A stretch of 10,082 nt of DNA from Alphaproteobacteria bacterium (GTDB taxonomy: Bacteria > Pseudomonadota > Alphaproteobacteria > RF32 > UBA3637): positions 1-10,082 of the forward strand of contig JAFQJY010000118.1 in assembly GCA_017414845.1 (NCBI GenBank), given 5' to 3'. Positions 5,185 to 10,082 of the stretch are shown one piece after another (positions within the stretch are counted from its first letter, which is position 1; each line of letters begins with the position of its first letter). Both the position numbers and the translations under genes were made by a program. The notes beneath the pieces are model-generated. The model made no database searches, was not told where the DNA came from, and was given only the letters and a program-made list of their open reading frames with translations.

Positions 5185-5259
5185 TGGAGGCCGGTACCGG
5201 AATCGAACCAGTATACAAGGATTTGCAGTCCTCTGCATGAGCCATTCTGCCAACCGGCC
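5185..5259 (-). tRNA. tRNA-Cys (GCA)
   Basis: The acceptor GGCCGGT pairs perfectly with ACCGGCC. The D stem is short (GCA/TGC), the anticodon stem is GAGGA/TCCTT with loop CTGCAAA (anticodon at 5224-5226), and the T stem has one G-U pair. Discriminator U73, the identity base for Cys, and an encoded CCA follow. It lies 54 nt upstream of tRNA-Asn in the same transcript and has no tail repeat of its own. Confidence 0.96.
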
Positions 5260-5268
5260 ATACACATC

Positions 5269-5296
5269 TTTTTATCAGTTTTTTTGAAAAGGTCAA
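5269..5296 (-). promoter_or_regulatory. Likely promoter of the tRNA-Cys/tRNA-Asn operon
   Basis: On the minus strand TTGACC (5291-5296) and TAAAAA (5269-5274) are 16 bp apart. The start would fall a few bases before the tRNA-Cys 5' end. The -10 is weak, so the exact hexamer is uncertain. Confidence 0.5.
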
Positions 5297-5298
5297 GT

Positions 5299-5324
5299 AA
5301 AAAATGATATTTTATTCATTTTTT
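5299..5324 (-). terminator. AT-only hairpin at the end of the rRNA methyltransferase gene
   Basis: A 9-bp stem, AAAAAATGA (5299-5307) with TCATTTTTT (5316-5324), has an 8-nt loop that contains the stop codon of the upstream gene. It has a T run but almost no GC, so it would be a weak terminator. Confidence 0.4.
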
Positions 5325-6310
5325 TTTGAAAAAAGAGCAACAACCTCTAAATGAGGGGAGAAAACAAACTGGTCAACAGGGGTTAGTTTTTCTATCTTAA
5401 ATCCTGAGTTTACAAGGATTCGTGCATCACGACAGAATGTTCCTAAGTGGCAGGAAACCATCACGACTTTTTTTAAATCCGATTCGGCAATTTTTTCGCA
5501 TTGCTCTCTGGCGCCGGCTCGGGCAGGGTCTAAAATAACGGCATCAAAGGCATTCAGTTCGTCTGCTTCCAAAGGATTTCTGAACAAATCACGATTTTCG
5601 CCGTAAATACCACTGTAAGCCAGTGTTTCTACCGATTCGCCGGCACTGTCATAGCCTTTGACTTTTTTTCCGGCTTTTGCCAAAGGTTTTGTAAACGTCC
5701 CTAATCCGCAGAACAAATCTGCCACCTTTTTGGCATCTCCGACAGCCTCCATAACAAGACGTATCAGTGTTTCCTCGCCCTCTTTTGACGGTTGCATAAA
5801 GGCTCCGCTTGGGAAAGGAAGTTTTGTCGCCTGATACATCGGTTCGCCGTTGAGAACCAGTCGGGCAACATTGTTTTTATTACAAAAATCGGCGATTCGC
5901 TCCAATGTTTCCAAAGACGGAGATTTCTTTTTTTGTTCATCTATTTTAATGTCCACGCCCCATTCGGTCATCAAGACAAAAACATCTCCTTGGCTGTTAA
6001 AAGTTTTCATAAATTTTGCCAAAGTCGGAATGAAGGCAGATAACTCAGGAAGTAAAACGGCGCACGAATCAATGTCCACGATTTTATGGCTTTGTTTTTC
6101 GTTAAATCCGAAATGTCCGTTTGAAAAAGCAAAAGTTGCCCTGCGTCTTGTCGGGGCAGGAATACGAATAAGCGATTCGGGTATGACGGGCAAGGCCTTG
6201 TGAGATAAGGCTTCTTTGACAAGGTTTTCTTTATACAGAGTATAAGCATTATCATCCAAATGCTGTAAAGAGCAACCGCCACAACGACCGAAATAGGGAC
6301 ATTTTTCCAT
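5312..6310 (-). CDS. 23S rRNA (uracil-5)-methyltransferase, RlmC/RlmD-like, lacking TRAM
   Basis: Predicted to make m5U in 23S rRNA with SAM, using a [4Fe-4S] cluster for RNA binding. Four cysteines fit the cluster: Cys4, Cys10 and Cys13 (in CPYFGRCGGC) and Cys83. The methyltransferase part has LFCGLGTF (199-206, SAM binding), DPARAG (261-266), VSCHLGTF (285-292) with catalytic Cys287, and SPHLEVVAL with Glu322 as the likely base. At 332 residues it starts directly at the cluster and has no N-terminal TRAM domain, unlike RlmD of about 430 residues, so it is closer to RlmC in layout and shorter than it. ATG at 6310 has AAGGAAGG 7 nt upstream. Divergent from lysS. Family certain; which uridine is modified is not. 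Confidence 0.9.
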   Translation of the reverse strand: MEKCPYFGRCGGCSLQHLDDNAYTLYKENLVKEALSHKALPVIPESLIRIPAPTRRRATFAFSNGHFGFNEKQSHKIVDIDSCAVLLPELSAFIPTLAKFMKTFNSQGDVFVLMTEWGVDIKIDEQKKKSPSLETLERIADFCNKNNVARLVLNGEPMYQATKLPFPSGAFMQPSKEGEETLIRLVMEAVGDAKKVADLFCGLGTFTKPLAKAGKKVKGYDSAGESVETLAYSGIYGENRDLFRNPLEADELNAFDAVILDPARAGAREQCEKIAESDLKKVVMVSCHLGTFCRDARILVNSGFKIEKLTPVDQFVFSPHLEVVALFSKKNE

Positions 6311-6333
6311 TTTTTTCCTTCCTTTTTTACTTT

Positions 6334-6362
6334 TTTATACCTAAAAACGTCTTTCTTTTCAA
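6334..6362 (-). promoter_or_regulatory. Promoter of the rRNA methyltransferase gene
   Basis: On the minus strand TTGAAA (6357-6362) and TATAAA (6334-6339) are exactly 17 bp apart, with the ATG about 24 nt below the -10. Its -35 lies 7 bp from the -35 of the divergent lysS promoter. Confidence 0.75.
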
Positions 6363-6369
6363 TAAAAGA

Positions 6370-6397
6370 TTGACGAACGCCGAAAAATTGCTAAACT
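6370..6397 (+). promoter_or_regulatory. Likely promoter of lysS
   Basis: TTGACG (6370-6375) and TAAACT (6392-6397) are separated by 16 bp. The -35 is good and the -10 fair. The leader would be about 15 nt with AAAGG before the ATG, too short for a T-box or other riboswitch. Confidence 0.6.
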
Positions 6398-6418
6398 ATA
6401 TTTCCGAAAGGATGAATT

Positions 6419-7888
6419 ATGGCAGACGAACAGTTAGATCAACGAGTCTCACGACTTGAAAAGTTAAAAAAGTTAGAAGAGATGGGCATCAATGCCTATC
6501 CGCATATTTATACACCGACGGAAACGGCAAAATCTTTAAATGAAAAATACGCCGACCTTCAAAACGGAGAGGAAACAAGCGACGTTGTTAAAATTGCCGG
6601 TCGTATTAAAGCGATTCGTAATTCCGGTATGTTTATGGATGTTTATGATGAAAGCGGTAAGGTACAGGTGTTTTCTTCTTTGGAAAACCTGCCCGAATCT
6701 GAAAAGGCTGTTTTGGCACTTTTGGATTTGGCTGATATGGTCGGTATTGAAGGAACCGTTCGTCGTACGAAACGGGGAGAACTCTCCGTTGCCAGTCAAA
6801 AAATTACCGTTTTGGCAAAATCTTTGTTGCCTCTTCCTGATAAATTCCACGGTTTGACGGATACGGATACAAAGTATCGTCAACGGTATCTGGATATGAT
6901 GACGAATCCGGAAACGACACAGACGCTTATGCGTCGCAGTCAGATTATTACGGCAATTCGTAATTTCTTAAACGGCTTGGGGTTCTTGGAAGTAGAAACA
7001 CCGATTCTGCATCCGATTTTAGGGGGGGCAAACGCAAAACCGTTTATCACACACCATAATACACTGGATATGGATTTATACTTGCGAATCGCACCGGAAC
7101 TTTATTTAAAGCGCCTGATTATCGGAGGGATGCCTGCTGTTTATGAAATCGGTCGTAATTTCAGAAACGAGGGAATGGATACACGCCATAATCCTGAGTT
7201 TACGATGATGGAACTTTACTGGACATATAAAGACTATAACGATATGATGACACTTCTTGAAAAGATGGTGGAAACGGTCGCTATGGAAGTTTTGGGCACA
7301 ACGGAAGTTGAGTTTGAAGGCAAAAAAATTGACTTTAAAGGACCATGGCCGAGACGTTCTATGTTGGATTTGGTTAAGGAAGAAACCGGCGTTGACTTTA
7401 ACTTGATTGACACAAACGAAGAGGCTGTTGCCAAAGCCCGTGAATTACATGTTGAAGTACCGGAGGGGGCTTCCTGGGGAATGGCTGTGTCAATGGTGTT
7501 TGAGGAAAAATGCGAACATAAACTGATTCAGCCGACGCACGTGATTGACCATCCGAAAGATATTTCTCCGCTGACAAAAACACACCGTGCCAATAAACGT
7601 TTGGTGGAACGGTTTGAAAGTTTCTGTAATACATGGGAGATTTCAAATGCCTATACCGAACTGACGAATCCGCTTGACCAAAGGGAACGTCTGGAAGAAC
7701 AGGTTAAGGCTCGTGAGGCCGGTTATGATGAGGCTCAAATGTTTGATGCTGATTTTGTGACGGCTTTGGAATACGGAATGCCTCCGACAGGGGGATTGGG
7801 TGTCGGTATTGACCGATTGATTATGTTGTTGACAGGTTCGCCTTCCATTCGTGATGTGTTGGCTTTCCCGACAATGCGTAAAAAATAA
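6419..7888 (+). CDS. lysS: Lysyl-tRNA synthetase, class II
   Basis: Charges tRNA-Lys with lysine in the cytoplasm. The 489 residues are typical of bacterial class II LysRS. A helical N terminus is followed by the OB-fold anticodon-binding domain (about 57-135, with VKIAGRIKAIRNSG and MDVYDESGKVQVF). RQRYLDM (154-160) marks the linker, GFLEVETPIL (188-197) motif 1, LGGANAKPF (201-209) a substrate loop, FRNEGMDTRHNPEF (248-261) motif 2, and GVGIDRL (461-467) motif 3. Start ATG at 6419 has AAAGG a few bases upstream; another ATG at 6412 lies within the ribosome binding site and is out of frame. No insertion or missing residue is seen. The small membrane protein gene follows after 15 nt, probably in the same transcript. 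Confidence 0.97.
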   Translation: MADEQLDQRVSRLEKLKKLEEMGINAYPHIYTPTETAKSLNEKYADLQNGEETSDVVKIAGRIKAIRNSGMFMDVYDESGKVQVFSSLENLPESEKAVLALLDLADMVGIEGTVRRTKRGELSVASQKITVLAKSLLPLPDKFHGLTDTDTKYRQRYLDMMTNPETTQTLMRRSQIITAIRNFLNGLGFLEVETPILHPILGGANAKPFITHHNTLDMDLYLRIAPELYLKRLIIGGMPAVYEIGRNFRNEGMDTRHNPEFTMMELYWTYKDYNDMMTLLEKMVETVAMEVLGTTEVEFEGKKIDFKGPWPRRSMLDLVKEETGVDFNLIDTNEEAVAKARELHVEVPEGASWGMAVSMVFEEKCEHKLIQPTHVIDHPKDISPLTKTHRANKRLVERFESFCNTWEISNAYTELTNPLDQRERLEEQVKAREAGYDEAQMFDADFVTALEYGMPPTGGLGVGIDRLIMLLTGSPSIRDVLAFPTMRKK

Positions 7889-7903
7889 AATAAGGAGATA
7901 AAA

Positions 7904-8338
7904 ATGAAATTTATGGAAAGACCGGAAGTTGAAAAAGCAAAAGATGGCGCTAAGAAATTAGGGTATGAGATTTTGCGTTTTAAGAATCTGAAAGAACCGA
8001 TTCTCACAATGAAGTTGGCTCAGTTTTTTCGGGCGCATGTACAGGTTATCTATATCGCCGGTTTGGTTGCGTTAGGGTGTGGGTTGTTTGCTGCCGTGTT
8101 CGGTTCCGATGATTTTTCGGAATTCTTTGTCAATATCGCCGTTGTCGGTGCGACTTTTGTGATTTTCAGAATGCTTTGCGAATTGCTGAGCGCCTGTGGT
8201 AAGGGCAGTTGCGATAAGGTTGAGAAAAAAGAAGAGAAGAAAGAAGAAGTCAAAACCGAATCGGAAACAGTCTCGGAAACTGAAAAAGTTGAAAACGCCG
8301 AAAAAACAGAAAAAGTAAAAAAAAGTAAAAAGCGTTAA
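7904..8338 (+). CDS. Small two-helix membrane protein, function unknown
   Basis: I do not recognise this 144-residue protein. A basic N-terminal region (1-40) precedes two hydrophobic segments: about 46-67 (VQVIYIAGLVALGCGLF) and about 74-97 (FFVNIAVVGATFVIFRML). A Cys-containing turn (ACGKGSC) leads into a highly charged Lys/Glu tail of about 40 residues with repeated EKVE and EKK blocks ending in KKSKKR. By the charge rule both ends are likely cytoplasmic. It follows lysS by 15 nt with AAGGAG before the ATG, so it is probably co-transcribed, and a terminator follows. The low-complexity tail makes family assignment by eye unreliable; no link to tRNA charging is implied beyond position. Confidence 0.8.
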   Translation: MKFMERPEVEKAKDGAKKLGYEILRFKNLKEPILTMKLAQFFRAHVQVIYIAGLVALGCGLFAAVFGSDDFSEFFVNIAVVGATFVIFRMLCELLSACGKGSCDKVEKKEEKKEEVKTESETVSETEKVENAEKTEKVKKSKKR

Positions 8339-8413
8339 ACCTTTGTTAAGAAATAGAGTGTTATTGTAACTCTGTTATGTGAATTTTTTCATGTGACTCT
8401 TATATATAAAGAG

Positions 8414-8441
8414 GTCCCGTCAGGAAACTGGCGGGACTTTT
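8414..8441 (+). terminator. Terminator of the lysS operon
   Basis: A 10-bp stem, GTCCCGTCAG (8414-8423) with CTGGCGGGAC (8428-8437), includes one G-U pair and has a GAAA tetraloop and four T's. It lies about 75 nt after the membrane-protein stop and faces the glycosyltransferase gene end. Confidence 0.9.
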
Positions 8442-8469
8442 AAAATATACAGAAAAAGGTGAAGTTCCT

Positions 8470-9672
8470 TTAAGAAGATTTTTCCATATCTTTAATTATC
8501 TTTTTTATCAGATTTTTATAATTTTCAGCAAAAAGTTCGGGCGTATAGTTATCAAAATAGGCTCTTAAACAGACCTTTGATAACTCGGAACGTTTTTCTT
8601 TTGACAATTTAAAAAAATCTTGTATTAAACGAACACAGTCGTCTGTGGTGTTATATAATTGAATGGCTTTTGTTTGGTTATAAACAGACTTGTTCCCGCC
8701 GGTATCAGAGGCAAGAACGGGAACGCCTGCGGATAAAACTTCAAGCAGGACCAAATCAAAGTAAGTCTGCCGATTCGGAAGGATGAATAAATCAGCAACA
8801 GACAGGATGTTGGAAGGATGTGTTCTTCCGACTTCAATCCATTTAGGATGTTCCAAAGGCAAAATATCCGGACTTGGGTTGCCTGCAATTAAAAATGTCA
8901 CATCATCTCTTTCGGCTAAAACTTTTTGAGCGATGATTTTTAATAAATCATATCCTTTTATTTCATTATGTCTTCCGAGATAAGAAATGATATACGGTGT
9001 TGAAATGTTGTATTGCGTACGTAATTGTTCCTTGTTTTTGTTGATTTCAATACGATTTGAACCGGTCGGAATATAATAAAAGGACTTGTTTTTTTTGAGT
9101 TCTTCAAAATAGGATACGGATAACGCATAGGGTTCGGTGGCTTCCGGAGAGGGAAATACAAAACTATCTGCCTGTTCAAACGCCTCTTTTTCAAACTTTT
9201 TAATATCATTCAAAGAGGTGTGCTTTTTCAATTCTTCATCGGAAGCCTCCCAATATTCATCAGACGGAGCCTGAGGAGAATGAGACATCAAGAGTACTTT
9301 TGCCGTCGGATTATGCTTTGCCACATAATTTTTTACCATAGGCACATCCCAAACTCTATGACAAATAATAGTTTTAAAATGATAATGACGTAATTTTAAA
9401 TAAAAAAACAGAGACAGGCGTTTACTGAACATTTTTGCCAGATTGATACGCAGGCGTAATTTTTTACGATATTTTTTGAACGGAATAAATTTGATAAAGA
9501 ATTTTAAGATTTGAAACGAATCGGTATAAAATTTTTCTTGGGAAATAATTTTAATATTATCGGAATCTGCGATTCGTTTTTGAAGATTTGCAATATATCC
9601 CGACGGTCCTCCGGCACGTATGTCTAATTTGTGGGGGAAAAATATAATATTATCAATATCTGTTTTGCACAT
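8470..9672 (-). CDS. GT4-family glycosyltransferase (GT-B fold)
   Basis: Retaining glycosyltransferase moving a sugar from a nucleotide-sugar, probably in surface polysaccharide or glycolipid assembly at the inner membrane. The start chosen gives 400 residues from MCKTDIDN: it has AAGG 8 nt upstream and a promoter just above it, and the family N terminus (IIFFPHKLDIRAGGPSGYI, with the glycine-rich loop) begins right after. The frame stays open up to 10053, but those extra residues are repetitive and basic and unlike any N-terminal domain. The C-terminal domain shows YIISYLGRHNEIKGYDLL, FLIAGNPSP, and FDLVLLEVLSAGVPVLASDTG. In the latter the first Glu of the usual E-x7-E motif is replaced, with only the second retained. 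No other glycan genes are in view. Sugar and acceptor unknown. Confidence 0.88.
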   Translation of the reverse strand: MCKTDIDNIIFFPHKLDIRAGGPSGYIANLQKRIADSDNIKIISQEKFYTDSFQILKFFIKFIPFKKYRKKLRLRINLAKMFSKRLSLFFYLKLRHYHFKTIICHRVWDVPMVKNYVAKHNPTAKVLLMSHSPQAPSDEYWEASDEELKKHTSLNDIKKFEKEAFEQADSFVFPSPEATEPYALSVSYFEELKKNKSFYYIPTGSNRIEINKNKEQLRTQYNISTPYIISYLGRHNEIKGYDLLKIIAQKVLAERDDVTFLIAGNPSPDILPLEHPKWIEVGRTHPSNILSVADLFILPNRQTYFDLVLLEVLSAGVPVLASDTGGNKSVYNQTKAIQLYNTTDDCVRLIQDFFKLSKEKRSELSKVCLRAYFDNYTPELFAENYKNLIKKIIKDMEKSS

Positions 9673-9680
9673 AGAATTTA

Positions 9681-9684
9681 CCTT
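9681..9684 (-). promoter_or_regulatory. Ribosome binding site deciding the glycosyltransferase start
   Basis: On the minus strand AAGG is followed 8 nt later by the ATG at 9672. The ATGs at 9708 and 9714 and the far-upstream ATG at 10053 have nothing comparable at proper spacing. Confidence 0.55.
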
Positions 9685-9719
9685 GTTGTTAAATTTGCTG
9701 TTCTGCATCCTCATAAGAT

Positions 9720-9747
9720 ATTGTATGCAGAAAAAAAGAAAAGGCAA
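9720..9747 (-). promoter_or_regulatory. Likely promoter of the glycosyltransferase gene
   Basis: On the minus strand TTGCCT (9742-9747) and TACAAT (9720-9725) are 16 bp apart. Transcription would start near 9713, downstream of most of the open frame's N-terminal extension, which supports the shorter protein. Confidence 0.55.
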
Positions 9748-10082
9748 TTCTTTTATGTAAGGCGCTTCATCGCATAACAAAAATGCCCTGGTATATATAT
9801 AAAGTAGATACTTCAAACCTAAAACAGAGAAGGATGACGGGCGATTCTTTATGTGTCTTTTACGATTTTTTATATAAATCAATAAGTTATAATAAATGTG
9901 ATTCGGATTCGCCTTAAAGAATCGGTTTTTGGGCGTAAAAAAGACTCGATTCTGCCTGATTCGGAGTCTTTTTTTTGACTCAAAACGAGTCTTTTTCTGG
10001 GTTTTTTGATGAATTTCGGAGGTGATTTTTCTAAAAAAAGAGGAAACCCTCAAAAAAATCGTTTAAAATTATCATTAAAAAA
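9748..10082. other. Non-coding stretch upstream of the glycosyltransferase
   Basis: About 335 bp of very AT-rich DNA. A minus-strand frame runs through it, but its translation is Phe/Lys/Arg-rich and carries no recognisable domain, so I read it as intergenic. It holds a hairpin cluster at 9937-9991 and, near 9800-9811, a TATATATATAAA run. No RNA gene was recognised. Confidence 0.5.
9937..9991. terminator. Bidirectional terminator with alternating GACTC/GAGTC arms
   Basis: An 11-bp stem, AAAAAAGACTC (9937-9947) with GAGTCTTTTTT (9964-9974), is followed by eight T's in all (9969-9976). A second small hairpin, GACTC-AAAAC-GAGTC (9977-9991), follows at once. It would stop a minus-strand transcript coming from beyond the right edge, or a plus-strand one. 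Confidence 0.65.

Noticed and set aside
4958..5296. Minus-strand open frame of 112 codons
   Set aside because: It runs through tRNA-Cys, tRNA-Asn and the tail repeat; tRNA genes in frame explain the apparent protein.
9673..10053. N-terminal extension of the glycosyltransferase by 127 residues
   Set aside because: The extension is low-complexity and basic, crosses a terminator-like hairpin, and a promoter and ribosome binding site fit the start at 9672 instead.

Overview
The window looks like a piece of an AT-rich bacterial chromosome: ordinary housekeeping genes on both sides and an accessory stretch between about 1.54 and 5.06 kb. Genes use ATG starts with AAGG/AGGA-type ribosome binding sites, near-consensus sigma-70 promoters and simple hairpin terminators, and all three tRNAs carry an encoded CCA. 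The pyruvate kinase, LysRS and RlmC/RlmD-like proteins would fit a low-GC Gram-negative, possibly an alphaproteobacterium. That placement is an impression, not a measurement.

Left: pyruvate kinase (pyk, +), then tRNA-Phe(GAA) with its own promoter and terminator. Downstream of the tRNA lies a tandem unit of about 167 bp that ends in a second copy of the tRNA 3' end, followed by another terminator and the start of a second unit, which breaks off at 1777. Next come a candidate structured RNA (about 1862-2077), a secreted thermonuclease-like gene (2087-2500), and the 3' half of a repeat unit ending in a third tRNA-Phe tail (2510-2589). That tail stops two bases before the last gene of a minus-strand operon.

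Middle: a three-gene minus-strand operon (Nudix hydrolase, small kinase-fold protein, class I SAM methyltransferase) with a perfect-hexamer promoter. Its substrate cannot be read from the sequence.

Next, on the minus strand, are tRNA-Cys(GCA) and tRNA-Asn(GTT). The tRNA-Asn is followed by the same type of unit seen at tRNA-Phe: terminator, an identical 27-nt core, small GAA-loop hairpins, a 19-nt copy of the tRNA 3' end, and another terminator. The two tRNA loci therefore point their tail repeats toward each other, with the accessory genes between them. This two-locus tRNA-tail repeat family is the most unusual feature of the window.

Right: a short 23S rRNA m5U methyltransferase-like gene (-) divergently transcribed from lysS (+). 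lysS is followed by a small two-helix membrane protein. A GT4-type glycosyltransferase (-) and a non-coding stretch with terminator-like hairpins end the window.
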